This document shows positions 49,001 to 63,699 of a stretch of 64,000 nt of DNA, piece by piece (position 1 is the first letter of the stretch; each line of letters begins with the position of its first letter). The notes under the pieces were generated by a model that saw only the letters and a list, made by a program, of their open reading frames with translations, was not told the origin of the DNA and ran no database searches. Position numbers and translations under genes: made by a program. Origin of the DNA: Pithys albifrons albifrons (Eukaryota > Chordata > Aves > Passeriformes > Thamnophilidae); contig NC_092461.1 in NCBI RefSeq assembly GCF_047495875.1, positions 50,540,511-50,604,510 on the forward strand, given 5' to 3'.

Positions 49001-52000
49001 TTTTTGCTAAAACTTGGTAACATACTTATGAAACAGTCTTTGCTAATGAAGCTGTGGTCTCAAATTGTCATGTAAAATTGTTTCTGGTGAATATCCTTTA
49101 GGATGCAGAGGTTTTATTTTATTTGATCAATCTACTGCTGATACTTGGCTTTATTAAGAAGTAGATAAATAACATTTTGCTCTAAAGCTAATCTTAAACC
49201 ATAAGAATGGTTGTTTCTTGAGGTCCTTTCTCTGGACCACCCTTACCAAAATTTTCCTTTATGTTCCTGCAATGACACTGTCAGTTACTCCTGTGAGGCT
49301 GAGATTTTTGTGTTCAAGTGTGGGTATTTGAGACAGCCTGTCCTTAGGCAGGAGTTCCTGACCTTTCTGTTAAGCAAGCACTAACATTTTTGTGGCCTTA
49401 CATGGAGGTGGATAAATGAATTAATGTTCTGAAAAGTTAACCCCAATAGAAACCTGCTAGAACTGAGCTGGAGAAGTTGTAGGAGCCTGTAAATGGACAG
49501 GTGAAATGGGATGGGTGGAATTACTACTTTTTTGCTTTTTAGACCAACTTTAGTACTGCAATGTGTGTTTTATGAAATTTGCTCTTCTTTGCGAGGTCAA
49601 CAGTTAATGACAGGTTGCTGTGCTTCAAGTCAATGCTGGGAGCTCCCCTAAAAAGGAGAAGGAAAAAAAAAGCCCAACCACTCCAACACTTTTCTTTCAT
49701 GCTTATCAGGCATCTGCAATAATTCACCTTTCTGTGGTAAGGCAGGTGTGGAAGACGGTGGTGGTAGATGTGTTTTTCAACACTTCACAGTATTGATCTG
49801 TTTCTTTATAGTGAAGTATGTTGGAAATGGACATGTGGGCATCACATGTTCTTTAGTGAATTGGAGGAAGCCAATTTGAACTGCTTCCATTTGCCTTAAG
49901 TCCAATCATGGTATTTATTTTTCCATGGCACTTGCCCAGATTATCCATGCCTCCTGCTTAGCCCATGTCATTTCCACCCTGGACTAATCTGTTTGCAATA
50001 ACCTTTTATTCCTGATGTGTCTTATAACAATTACCATTTCTCAATTTTTTATTCTCGACATACTGCATTAAAACTGGAGATTGAAGTGAGAATTATTGCT
50101 CTGTAAAGCTGTAAGAAAAAAGGAGGTATCACATGGAGCAGAGCAAGTCAGATTGGGACCAGTTTTTCATCTATTGAGAAAATGGTTTCCTTTATGCCTT
50201 TTGTGCCAGAAGTTGAGAAGAGGAAAAAATAAAAAATGCTTCTGGTGATGTCAGATGTCTTTCTGTATGGTCACTCTTGCATTTCTTCTCTCCAACAGGT
50301 GGTGTTATCTCATCACTTTATTATTTTCTATGAGAGTTCAGCTATCTTATCTCAGCATTACTGCTTTTGAGTAGGTTTGTAAAAGTATATGGTTTTCTTA
50401 TTTTAGTGCTTTTGCTTATCTTTAGAAAAGACTTGAATTAACTTTTAAAAGCCCTTTACCTTTTAAGAACTTTCTATGAGATACTTGTTAATTTGTAACT
50501 TGGGATCTTGCCTGCTGTATCAAGATAGAGTAAGCTAATATTTAAAGAGTTTAAAATATGGATTTTTGGTTGTGCATTGCTGTTCATTATTTTACTACCC
50601 TTCAAAATCTTGTGGAAGAATGACAGTGAGCTGTGATGATCCTGGGGACATGTGAAGTGTGTTTGCAGTGGGGACCTAAGGCACTGATGTGATACGGTTG
50701 AGGCCGCAGAGGGGAGTTGGAGAAGCATGTGTTTTGGCTGCAGGCTTTTCAGAGAGGTCTTGGAAGACCTTTGGACGTCTCTAGGCTTTACATGGAATTT
50801 CTGCATTTGCTTTAAACAGACCTAAATGCAGGCGGTGGTTGCAGAGGGGGAATATTCCTACCTGTTTCTGTGCATTTTCAACACCCTTTTCTGCTGGAAT
50901 GAGCATTTCTGTGGCCACTTGATGAGCTGGATCAGAAAATGGATCCATCTGAAAACTAAGTAACGAGAAGTAGCTTCTTTTGCTAATATTGTTAAAGTTG
51001 TCCTTGAACTTAGGTGGGGACAAAAATGTATGGCTGGGACTGGTAGGAGAACCGGGTCATGTTTTTGGGCATTATCCAACTGACTTAGGGTCATTGCAAA
51101 ACCAGTCACAGCTGACCACTTGTAAATTTATTATGATTAAAACTTAATAATTGTGTAGGGAAGCTGCTGTATCCATAAGCACATCATAGGTCAGACTGTG
51201 TCGATGTACCTTCATGTTTGGATGCTGTAGCCAGAGGTGCAGTGCTGCCATGGTGGTTTCACCTGTGAATGCAGAGTCTGAGGGAAATGGAAGAGATTCC
51301 TCCTCCTTTTTCAGATAGACTAGTAAGTGTCTGCAGACTGTGGAGCTTCTCTGAAGGTGGCCCTTAAAAAAGCTTGTTTTAAGAGGCAAACTGACTTTTG
51401 TGTAGCTGTCCTGCCTGTCCTTTCAGACTCTTTCTTATTGGGCATGTCAATAAAATTGGACAGCATAGAGCAGAACTTCATGGGGGAAATTCCAGCAGCG
51501 TTCGGTTTGCACGCAGCTGAAGGCAGGTTTTGCTTCACAATATATTTCCTTCTGTGATACTATTTAGAGCCAAAATTTCAAGTAGGTGTTACAGCTTCAT
51601 TCAAGATAAAAAAATGAGCAGATAATTCCAGACAGTATTTGTCGAGTAGGAAACAAAGTATGTTCTCTATATAGATTGAGCAAAAAAAGGTAAAAAATAA
51701 AAAGTCAGTGTCAAAGGAATTTCTTTCCACATAAAGCACAATGAGAAATGCAAGTTCTTATGGTAATAGAATATGTAATGTTTTTTCTTTGAGGAGTAGT
51801 AGTATGTGGTTCAAACCAGTTGCACCTACACTAATACCTGTGGTGATCTGGGTAGTGTATCTGTGGTAGATTCCTTTTTTTGTTCAACTGCTTTCCAAGA
51901 CTGAACTCTGAGGAAGAGTGACTTAATTATTTAAGGGTTTTCAAAAAAGGAAACCTTTAAATTTTCATTTAAATATGCTGCTACACCAAATCAGTAAGTA

Positions 52001-52163
52001 ACCTGCCTGTCTGCTCTGATAAAACAGGAACAATTGTTGTATGACGTTTTTTGTATGAATAAAAAACCAAACCAGATGAGACAAAACTATCTGCAGTAAA
52101 TGAAAGAAAAAAGGTGCCAAATGCTTTTTGATTCTGGATTTATTTCACTTGTCAAAAGAAACA

Positions 52164-52184
52164 TTTATTTATTTATTTATTTTA
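52164..52184. repeat. (TTTA)n microsatellite
   Basis: Five TTTA units in STK3 intron 6. Confidence 0.85.
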
Positions 52185-55100
52185 AACGAATGATCAATGC
52201 TTCTGGTGTTTGAACAGACCTCTTTACCTCAACTGCTTCTGGTGTGGTAAGTTATTACTGAGGTTCAGACCGGTTCACAAAACCCTGTTCAAGATTTGAT
52301 TCCTTTCAACGAGGGTTCTGGAATGAAGAGATGATAAATATTGGGCAAATTAAAATAAGTAAATGTGTACATTTGAACTTTCATGTCTGTGCATGTTCCA
52401 TTTTGAGCAGTGAACTGATGTGATACCTAAATGAAATATTTTCACAGTTTGCTAGAACTTTAATATCTGGATAATAGATCTCTACTGATCACCAGAATTG
52501 TTCTTTCTGTGAGTTAAGGTGCCAGTTAGTGCTTGCTGTAATTGTAATGAGAATTGGACTTGGTGGCTTTCTTTGGTCAGCATTCTTCAATAGGTATCTA
52601 AACGCGTGTTTTCCATGGGTTGTTTTATGTACCTTATTTAGAAATAAATTTCTAAATCTTTTGTTATACAATTAAGGCAACTGTTAACTATTGGAGTAAT
52701 GTCATTTTTACTGGGTGAAAAGAGACAGTTTTTAGGTACTTGGTAATTTTGTCCATTTGACCTGACTTTCCATTGTAGTTGAGTTAGTTTTAGCTGTAGA
52801 TTGAAAAGTAAATAAAGGACAAACTATGGCCCTGCAGGAAAATCATGATTTGTCAAAGTTGCCCTTGTGGCTTCTGGGCAAGCTGCTCATAGAGGTGCAG
52901 AAATCCTGTTCTGTAGATTATTTTCTTTCTTTTTCATTTCAAGATATATACAGTTCTCCAGACAGTGCCCTTCCCAAATCATTGTTCGTGAAGCTGAGCC
53001 ATGATGATGAAGATGAAGTTAAGATTTATTATGTTGGCTAAAATGTGCTTGGTGTTCACTTACTACCTGTATTTGCTGATTTCAAGTCCTTTCTTCCTTA
53101 AGCTCCTATTTTTTGTGGAAATACTGGTCATAGATACAGACATAGTACCTTTGGAATGTAACTTCTTTTTTAGTATTTAATGACTGCAGTATTAATGGAG
53201 AAAGCAAATTTCAAAGGATTTAATTTATTTATTTGTTTGTGATCAGCCCTTCTGTGGACTTGCTGTAGAGAAGACAGGGGAATAGTCCAATGAGCGAGGA
53301 AGTGAATGCAGGCAAGTGCCCCTGGGGTACAGTCCCGTTTCTTGTGACACAGACACATAATTTCATGCAGTTTTTCAGAATGCTTAGCATAGAATTTTAA
53401 AGAAAATTCCTGTGTACCAAGCATGACTTAGACAAGAAAGATAGAGTAAAGAAATGGTATCAAGCTGTGAATTGTCCTCAGACACAGAGGACAAGTTTAG
53501 AAGTATCTGGATGCACATACGAAATACAGCCTGTGATATTTTACTTATTTTCTTAAATTGCAGTTGATAGTTCATGGCTTGACTCTACCAGTGCAAGTAG
53601 CATGTCCTGAGCCTCCTCGAGGATGATGTGCACACCTGGGAGTATCGGTTTCCAAGCCCTGACAGCTTGCTGTGCCAGGGGATGGTGTGCTTAACATCAG
53701 CCCATTTCGTATGAAAGGAGAGGTTTTGTAATACTGTCGTGAAAGCAACAGAGGAAGAATACCATTTGTTCTCTGTCAAAACTTACTGATGATAAAAGTT
53801 TTCTCCCTAGTAACCCAAGGAAGTTTTTGACGAGGTTTCACCACATGGCTCCCCTCAGAAAAGATTGACAGATCTCCTTGGTCTATGGCACTCCTGAATG
53901 ATAAACCATTAGTATTGATACAACATTAGCATTGATAAGTGCACTGTGAAAACATTAGATGGCTTGAGTTGTGTTTGATGTTCAAACAGGAGTATGACAA
54001 GACCCTATTCTTGTCCACATTGCAGCTTTTGAAAATGTCTACAGTCTAATGTGTGTAATTACTCTTCCTGTGGGTATTGCTTTTTTTATCTACTTCTTTC
54101 TAGCATCTCCTTGTCTTGTTTTTCCCTTCAGTAAGAGATGTCTTGAAAGTTCACACAGTAGAACTGTTGCAATATCAATACAGTGCAGTGAAAAGCATTT
54201 GTGGTTATAGAATCTGGCATAAATGTTTCACTGCGGTTTAGAGAGTGCATCTTCACTCCTTCACTAGAATCTTCTTCGTATCACTAGAAGTTTTGGAAGT
54301 AGAATGAATGTTTATTACTCTTAAAAGTATAAATTCTTTATGTTTTTTAATGATATCAGATCTGCTGGTTGCATATGTGTGCAAAAAGGAAATGTTAATC
54401 TGTCATGTGTAATAAAGTAGCAGAAGCAGAGAATATTTGAAATTTGTACTGGAACTGGAGTTTAATTTGAATTAAATGGAAAACATTTATTTCATGCTTC
54501 TAAATGAGGGTTTAATTAAAATTGAATTAGTTCATCTTTTTAGACTTAGCCCTGAATGGGAAATTTGAAACATGCTTCAGTTGATGGTTGGTGTTCTCTG
54601 ACTTTGATTAATCACTTTCAAAGTAAGCAGAGGATCAGTACAGTAATTTCATAATTACACACGAGTGAGTTAACTTGAAACTTTAACTAAAATGACTGTA
54701 AAGGAAGTTACATCTTGGTTGGTTTCATGCAATGCTGTACATCTTCAGATTCTTAGAAGTGCTAATCTGAAAAAAGAACCATACTATGATACTCCCCGTT
54801 ATTTACAAGACACTTCAGTAGGGAAATGGTTGACCTGTGAATATGATTTTTCAAAGATGTTGGAAGAGTAAATGGAGGTTGAATGAAGCCATGAAATTAA
54901 TGGAAATATTCTTGATGACTAGGGGGAGTATTGCATCAATCTCTGTCTGTAATTATTGTTAAAGATTATTTTATAGGACTGTTAATGTGGGTTAAGCCCA
55001 GAATGTTTTCGACAGACCTGGCATGGACAGGTTACTGCTGCCCTCGGCGGCTCAGGCTGCCTTCCCCCTGGACAAATGGTACAAACAAACAACCTCCTGC

Positions 55101-58058
55101 CTTCAGAAGTTTTAAATTACTATAGACTTGCTCATTTGTGATGTTAATAATACTGTAAACAGAGATCAGAGTGCAAAACAAAACGATTTTGCAACTTGAA
55201 GATCTCAAGAAAATTTTGTTTGAAATAGGCAATTTGTAGTAAATCATTGTGTTGCATTCAAACTAGAATCACAATTTTAACAGCACAAGACTTTTTAAAT
55301 TAACTTTACAGTCATTGTTATTTAGAAAAAAAACAAAAAGCCTTTCTCTCATTTGTAGATGTCATTGTATGCTGAATTTATTCAGTTACTTTTTAACTCA
55401 GACTTGGAAAATTATTTAGCAAAATGTTCATGCACAAATTTAGCAGAATTTATTTTCCTAAAAATTTTACAATATCTTACAGGGTAATGTAAAATATACC
55501 ACAGATTTTAAAACTTTTAAATGAAGGGTTGTATTACTAGAAATGCTTCTATTTCTTTTTATTTCTATTATTTTTCAAGTTCCAGGATTAGCACAGAATA
55601 TTCAGGGTTAATTTTTATTCAAGGCTCTGACATCAAGCTTTATTGAACTGGAGACAATTTATGTATTGCTTTTAATTGAAATGGTTCTGTTTGGATTCTT
55701 ATATATGACTAGTGTCTTGTTAAGCCAAAAAAAACCTCAGTAAATAATTTTAAGGCATTCTTGGAAGCATGAAATAGTGTTTATTTATTGAAATGAATTA
55801 TATGTTCATTTTTTTCTTAAACATGTGTTCTGTTAGTATAGCGAGTTGACCTGGAGGAAGTGCTTCAGAGACTTGACTGCTGTATTGCCAAATTCTTAAC
55901 ATAATAAAATTTTTAAAAGCAAAAGTGTATTTACTTGGGTTTTAGTTAAAGGGATGTTTGATTTTTTAATTGCATGGGAGAAAACCACAATCAGATTAGG
56001 AGGAAAATATTAAGCTTCTGTGGCTACTTACCGTAAGATTTTTATATGCTTTAAGTCTATACTGGTTGTTTACTTAGTAAAAACAAAACAAAAAAAATCT
56101 AAATATTGCTTAGATTGAAAGGAAGGTAAAATTTGGAATAAAGAAAGCTTATTAAGACTGTATGTACCCTTTTTGCTGTCATGGTATTATATTGCCTCAA
56201 AATTTACACTAAGTAATTTTTAAAGAGGATGATGCATATTTAATGAAGAAATTTATTTATTTAAAAGGAAGGGTTGCCAATCAGTCTAAATTTGTTTCAG
56301 TTAAAACTTGATGGTCTAAAGACAACTTATAATCCTGTTCTTGTTATAAAGTATTGTCAAATTTGTAGTAGTATCAGTTAAGTTTATGGAAACTTTGTTT
56401 TAAGGTGGCTTAAAATAGAACTAAATCTTTAATTTGTATTTGATGGCACCTGTTTTCATTTTGTTTCCTTGGCAACACCAGTGGTATCAAAAATTGCCCA
56501 TAGACCACCCTGGTGTTAAAGAGGAACGAAACCAGCCTGGCTTTTTCATTTCAGCCTTTTATTTTACTGACAAAGTACTTAGAGACCCAGGTTTAACACA
56601 CAGTCAGTACTTTGTGAACTAGCTCAAATGATTCGGGTATGCAATTTGTCATTTAAAAATTTTTTTTCTAATTAGAATTTTCTTTATTAGTGCCAGTTTG
56701 TGTTGTTCTGCTATTTTGAAAATGCATTGAAATACAGGAAGTATCTGTGATACCCTGTGGCAGAAAAAGCTGCGTTTGAAAGTTGCATTGACCACCTGCA
56801 GAAAAGTACAGTAGAAGTTCATAGTTTTTAAATAACATGGTCTATTTTTAAAGCTTTATGGATGAAAGTTTTTATTTCAGGTATAAGTTCTCATTATTTG
56901 CATTGACATGGTAAAGAAGCAGAGCCAACATGAGCGTTACCTCCAGATTTTGCATTTTTCTGTGCCTCTTTGCCATGTGTGGGAACTCACATTGATTATG
57001 GAAATTACTTATATGGCATTCTGAACACCACAAATCTTAATCCGTTGCAAGTTTGTGTTTCAGAAAGCAAACATGATCATAATTCTTGCAAATATTGCTT
57101 ATAATACCTGCTTTCTGAAAAATTCTGCTTTACTGACAAAAGCCTCCTCTGCAATGTATATTCCTGAATTCTGTGCTAATCTACTGATCTTTTTTAAAAA
57201 AAATAAATTAGTGTTCTGCCGGAGCGAATCAGATTTATAGTGAGAGTTATGAATCTGGAAACTTTCAGGGGTCTTACATTTTCCATTCTCCCTCAGAAAT
57301 TTATAATAATTTTGCAAGATAATGATGTAATCTGCTCTCAGAAAAGAGAAGACCCTGTGATGGAATTCCAGGAAACCTGTGATGAGCCCTGCAGTACTTC
57401 CCAGTGTCCTGGTGCTGTGACTGTAGGCTTGGCAGTAGAGCTGACAGCCCGATACTCTCTCTGCTGCTGCTTCTTTTTTCATGCTATGGAAATGTAGAAC
57501 AGCTTGCACCAGCAAGCACAAGATTTATGGGAAAACGGACATGCGTGTGTTGAAAAAGTCATCTGTTTCAAGCAGGATGTTCCTTATGAAATATAATAAT
57601 CATGAGCTCTAACCGTGGGACAGAAGGCATGTCTGCGTGGGGCAGGTACATAGATACACAAGTCAATTTTGCCTGTGCTGTCTTCCTTTTGCTTTTTTCC
57701 AGGAGTTTCCCCAGAGCAACAGTGTGTGCACTCTAAATGTCTTGCTTTTTTTGTTGTTTCTCTGAATAATGTGCCTAATTTGTGCAAACTGTATTTTTTG
57801 ATGTTCAGAAGTGGTTAAAATTTGGTTTTTGGGGGTGAACAAAATGAGCATGTGCATGTTCCTAACTTGTAAAACATGCTGTTGTTAAACAGTCGAATTA
57901 ATTAAATTATTTAGTGAAGATGGCACAAAGTTTCTTAGAGGTTGATCCTTTTAGCAGTGATGTGCATTGTCATGTATAAATTGTGACTCTGGAGCAACTG
58001 ATTGCCTTGCCATTTGCTGGGTGTGAAAATACGTGGAGTGCAAAGTAGCTGAAGGTTC

Positions 58059-58428
58059 TGTATGTATGTATGTGTATGGCCAGTCTTTGCGAACGCAGAT
58101 TTGGGCAGGGCTCTCCCCACGTGGGTGTGCCCTTCCAGCCTGTGCAGTGGATTTTTTAGGTGAGGCACAACATGTGCAGAACTGGCCCCACCGTTTTAAG
58201 TCCTGAGGTCCGTCTGCCACGGCCGAGCGAGCTTGGACAGTGACAGGGAAGTCCTTGGGACTGTCACAGCACCCGGTACTAACTGGGGCTGACCCTGCTG
58301 AGCATCTGAGATGTGACCGTATGGGATGGCAGGGAGGCATTGAACTGCCAGGGGACAGCCCCACTGAGACTTGAACTAAGGACCTTGGGATTTGGAGTCC
58401 AGAGTGCTCTCCTTTATGCCACGGGTCC
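58059..58428 (-). mobile_element. Composite SINE (copy 2), inverted relative to copy 1
   Basis: On the minus strand this 370-base element repeats copy 1 end to end. It has a tRNA-Gln-type head (58428-58357, starting GGACCCGTGGCATAAAGG), a 5S-like segment with the same internal deletion (58317-58267), the same body, a 3' end GCGTTCGCAAAGACTGGCC and a CATA-repeat tail. I count by eye about 25 differences from copy 1 over the first 170 bases. The anticodon region has changed to TCCAA. No convincing flanking duplication is visible, which suggests it is the older or more eroded insertion. It lies antisense to STK3 in intron 6. Confidence 0.85.
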
Positions 58429-60970
58429 ATCCTTCCTTTCAGGTTGTAATTCATAACCTTTAATACTGGATTCATCCATAGTGCCTGGACTGAGTCTGGG
58501 CACAGAAGTGCATTTCTCTAAGGAGACTAAAGCATATGCTGCAGTATTTCTGCTACTGGCTTGTTGACTTTATGCAAATTGAGGTTAGATTAAGATTTGG
58601 TTCAGCGTAAAGTTAGCTGATGCAAAGTTTAGGCCATTAAGTTTCTTTTTTATGTGAATTTACTGGAGGGAGACAGTGTATTCTTTCACAATGTTTCTGG
58701 TCGGGCATTCCTAAAGCTGCTTTAGTGTTGCCTGAAAAGGGCTTTGAAAAAAATAAAAATCAACTGGATTACCATGCCCATAGGACAAGAGTTTGTTCTT
58801 GATACCTTAGTACTTTGTCCTTTTCTTATAGATGAAGTCAGTGGGTATAATGTGCAGTTTTGTGAGCCATTAAGGGTCACACACGTCCTCCAAGTGTTGT
58901 TCTGTGCACTGAGGGCGTTTTTTGCCCACTGGTGTTCAGTAGTCTAGTTAGGCTGTTACCTTATTTTCTTACCTATATTCAGAAAATAAAAGCAAGTTTG
59001 GCTCAGCTTTCTTCCACACCTCAAGGGAACTTACTTTCCATAAAATTAACAAAAGGAAAAGGTCTACCCTGAATATCATAATTGCATTTGTAACCCAATT
59101 AACTGACACGTGGTGACTAGGAGGAGACTGACAGCCCTGGCACTGACACAGGAACTTTTGATTTTTGCTTTTTATAACATTACTTTGATCAAAATAGTCT
59201 CTTGATGCATGTTGCCAAAATAAGTGGTTTCACACTCCAGAGTTTCAGCAATTGACAAAAGTCTCCACACTTTTTGGTTTCCTTTGACAGTTACACTTTT
59301 ATAAATGGCCTAGCCCAGTGACTTTAAAAGCAGTAAACTGGACTACCAGAGGCAAAGACACCAAACCTGGAGCTGAGAACAGCCACTGAAAATAATATCT
59401 TTCTTTCTGTTTAAATTGGAGAATTGTTATCTAGTCTTTACTGCTGTAACAGACAAACCAGATTATGTGACTTCTGCATTATTCCCTTCTCTACCTTCAT
59501 TTTGCTTTCGTGATATGAATAAAAAAATGGTATCATTTCATGATCACTGTGCCCAAGACAGTCTTTAATAATAAATTAATAGTTTAATTATGTATTTGCG
59601 CTTCACTAATCATTTGTAAATATCTGGGGAATTTTAATGTTCTGTTTGTAAGAATTGTGCTAGGCTTTTGACATTGAAATGGTAGCTTTTGGTTGCTGTT
59701 GAGACTTCAGAATCTACTAACAAATAGAGATTATCATCTGCAAGAGAAATTTGTTTTACAGAGTAGAACATTATGTTTCTAATGCCTTTGCATTTTGGAT
59801 GATGGTGGTTTAAATTATGACACCAGTCCTGTGCCTTAGGGCTTGCAATTCTGTAACTTTTTTCAGATACGTCAACTAAGCATTGCCTAATTTGTTATGA
59901 AATTGAAAGAAAAGTTGTTCAATAATTCTGACTAAGTTGTGCTGCTGACATCTGTTTCCAGTAAAATACTGGTAATATGATAAGAATTGAAAGAATTGTG
60001 TGATTACTAGTTTCAGATAACCATTCCAGTGATAGTCAACCAAAGATGGCTTTTCTTTCCTTGAGAGAGTCATTTATATGTTTGGGGTGTTAAGTCCAAA
60101 TAGCAGAGAAAAGCTAATGCTGGGTGGCATGTGTTGCTTTTGGATGGTGTTCTTTATAGAACCTCTGGCAAATTTATGAGTTAACTTATATCTTCTCACT
60201 TATTAAATTTATCATTAAGTGTATTTATAATTTAACTGAGGAAATAGGGTGAGTATTCACTAAAAGAGAAGGTGAATACTTATTGACAGTTAAAGTTAGT
60301 ATGCTTGAAGTACATAAACAGTGGTTCTCAAAAAAACCCCAAGATACTTTGTGTCATTTGGCAGGTGCAGGATGTGTTCTGGAAGTGGAGAGTGTTACAT
60401 GGCTCTGTTTGGAGCCAGAGTAATGGTTGGCTGGTCCCCCACCATAAGTCAAAGCCAAATTTTGATACTTAGTCTGTGTTGTTAAGGACAGGCAAGATGT
60501 GCTCAGAAGTGTTGTGTTTTTTTCTGATTTCCACATGAATTTTCATCTCCTCCTTTCTTATTCCTGATGCTTTGGCTGGGCAAAGGGAAGCTCTCCAGCA
60601 GGCAAGAGAGAAAAGGTAAGTAAAGCCAGAGAGGTGAACCTTGACAAAGGCTCTGTCAGAGACCAAAGTTCTATTTCACACAGCTTCTCTTTCTTCACAT
60701 CTGTGGAAATTTTAAGTGTGAATTTGATTTGCATTTTTGGTCTTCATATTGTGAAATGTGCATATTAGAAGAGAACAATGACATACTAGACTAATTCATT
60801 ATTTTTAAGCACATATTTAGCTGCAGTGTGTTACAAATATTAGTGAAGATGAGAACCCAGCCATAGTGATCTCTTCACTGGGGAAAGCTCTGCTTCCAGA
60901 TTTTTCCATAGTAATTGTTTCACCTGTGTTTTGTTGTCCCTGCACACCAGCTTCTTAAGCAGAACAAAAG

Positions 60971-61028
60971 AGTGGCTGTGAGCTCAGGGTGTGCATGTGA
61001 GTGGCTGTGAGCTCAGGGTGTGCATGTG
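60971..61028. repeat. 29-base tandem duplication
   Basis: AGTGGCTGTGAGCTCAGGGT plus GTGCATGTG occurs twice without any difference, followed by a partial third start (AGTGGCT). A perfect match implies a recent duplication. Confidence 0.9.
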
Positions 61029-61320
61029 AGTGGCTAATGGGATTCACCAGTCCTGAACTGCTCTACCTTGTGCTCATGAACTTCATACTTCATCTCCAAT
61101 GCAGATAGTCCTGCTAGGGGAATACATGCAAATCTTGTTCAGGGGCAGAGCAGTAAGTTTAAAAAAATGCTCCAGAAGATAAATAGGTAGGATTTTCCTA
61201 CAAAAATGAGCATTGTATTCTTTTGTATTTTCTTTCCCGTGGTTGCAAGCTACTTCCAGATGTGTGGAAACCTGCCTCCATTGTGTGAAGGTGAAGAAAA
61301 CAATGAATTTTTATTTTTAC

Positions 61321-61492
61321 TGGTGTGTATGTGTGTGTTTGTGTGTGGGGGTGTGTAGATAGATTAGATAGAAAGATAGAGGGTTAGTTCTTTGAGAGGT
61401 ATGTGTGTGTGTATATAAAATCCATATACATAATAACTAGAAATCAAAGAAATTATGTGTGTATATATATGGAGTTTTTTATATACAGGGTT
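61321..61492. repeat. TG/TATA-rich low-complexity stretch
   Basis: Interrupted TG runs, AGAT units and TATATATA segments over about 170 bases in STK3 intron 6. Confidence 0.75.
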
Positions 61493-63699
61493 TTTTGATT
61501 CTGTATACTTGCAAATAATGCCCTGTTACAAATGGATCATTTCAGGCAGGCAAAAAAGTATTTGTTTAATTTTTTTTTAACTCCAGGTTTACCAACACTC
61601 AGAAGGCATTGTTTGTTCAGTAACTTGCATAATGTCTTCTTAGTGACCCCACAAACATGAGCTGTTGGTTTCTGTATAGTGGAATGTTTGTGTCCAAGAG
61701 TGACGAGGAACTTCAGTCTCCATCTGATGCTCAGCTGAGGTGCTCTCAGTTTTACTGCTAGGCATGGATGCCTCAGGAATGCTAAACTGGTGTGTAGAAA
61801 GTGTTTGAAGATTGTGAGTCTTGTTATGCATTTTCTACATTAATTGGATATCAGGTATGTCCTTTGGAGTGAAGTTAATCAGAGCATCTGGTAGATCATT
61901 GTGTATTTATCTGTGCTGCTGGGCAGATTCAAATGAAAACATTTTAACTTTTACTTTCAGTTGTTGGATAATGTCATATGAAATTGTAATTATAGGCATT
62001 GTATCTCTGAAGGAATTTACCCTGGATTTATTCTGTTAAAAACTTCTGCTGCTGTTTCTAAGATTGGCTTTTTAGTTTAACGTGTGCTTGAATTTCAACT
62101 CAAGTATTTGACTTACTTGTCTTTTGTCTTTACATGGTTCTCTTCTAAATCATTGCATGTGTCAGTCTAACATAGTAAGGCACTACAGCCCGGCAGCCTA
62201 TAATAGGCATGTTCACACTCTACCTCTCTTTATTCTTCTGTGTGCAGAGGGAGAGTGGAAAATCTCAGATCTCCCTTTCCTGTCAGGTCATTTAGGATCG
62301 TCTGTGGAGTTTGCTACTGCTTAAAATAAAGGCCTGCTTAAAATAAGTGAATAACTTCTTCAAGTGAGTGCTCTTTATACTGGTTGGATAGTTTGTTTAA
62401 TCATTTTATGCCTTTCCTAGTTATATTTTTATGTTCCCTTTAACTTATGAAGGCTTATTCCCTTCTTCAGTGGGCATATCCATTTATGAACAAAGAAGAT
62501 AATTCACTGGGCATGGGAATTGGTGACCTTGGTTATGTAGTGCCTGGGGCTGTGCTGCAAGAAAGACCCTTTGGAGTGTGCTGTGCTGTTTTTGAAATAC
62601 TGCTTGAGAGCATCAACCCACATGCTCTCGTTAGGAGCCAAGAGAAGCTGCCAGAGGAATAATCGCGATTCCACCCTCTGCACTACCTGGCCTTGCTGTC
62701 TGTCCTGGGGAAGCCTTTGCTTTGTCGCTCACACTCAGGGCTCTCAGGCTGAGTGCTGTGTCTTCAGGCAGCACGCTCAGCCTTTCTTTACCTGAAGTTC
62801 AAGCCAGTAGTCCTCAGCTGCTTTCCAGCTTTTGCTGTCTCCCAGTTCAGTTGCTCTCATTAATTTGAAATAGGTTTGGTGCACTGTGCAGTCTGGTGTT
62901 AGGGTACACGGGTAGGGTTGCAGAAGGAAGAAAACAGCTCTGACTACAGTGATCGAGGAAAGAGGGTGCCATAAAAACATGGCACTCTTAGTGTGAAGTG
63001 TTACGGTGGCCTAGTTTTATATTAGCATATTGCTTTGGCATGGGTGAGTTGTCTGTATGTCTGGGATTTGCATCCACATTGCACTCTCTCTTTGCTAACT
63101 CTGACAATCTCTCTGAGACTCAGGTTCCCTGACAGAGCTTCAGTGTCAGCCTTTCCTAACACAATGACCATCTACCTCTTGTTATTCACATCAGAAACTT
63201 CAGAGAAAAGAGCTCCTCTGTGCCCTGGGGATGTTGTATGTACATGTGACCAAGAGGAGTGATCTCGTCAGAGGGAGTGCTTTCTCCCACAGTTTGTGCA
63301 CACGTTCTTAGGAATTAGGTTATTATTTTCTTATGTTGGCAATCTAACCAGCTGATACTTTGTTTCAAAATTGTATGCATCCCAAAGCTAATGTGGATGT
63401 CATTTGTGCTTTACTTTTCTATTTGGTTATGAATGTCTTTTGCCTCTGTTGTCTCTGCTATAACGGATCTCTTCAGACACCATTATCTCAGGCTGGATAG
63501 AGGAATTTCTGTGTAGCTGCTTGAGTGAAATGAATACATACAATTAGAGCAAGAGAGAGAGGTGAGATATTAATTGTTTTCAAAGTGTGCCCTTCTCAGA
63601 TCTGCAAAGCCTTCACTTGGTGGTTCCACACATGCTGCAAAGTGTTGTGCCATTCAAAAGTTGGTCAAGCAAGATGAGTCTTGAGGATGGTTTTTCTGT

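Noticed and set aside
57951..58475. Minus-strand frame of 174 codons
   Set aside because: It is almost entirely the second SINE copy plus flank, so it is not a gene.
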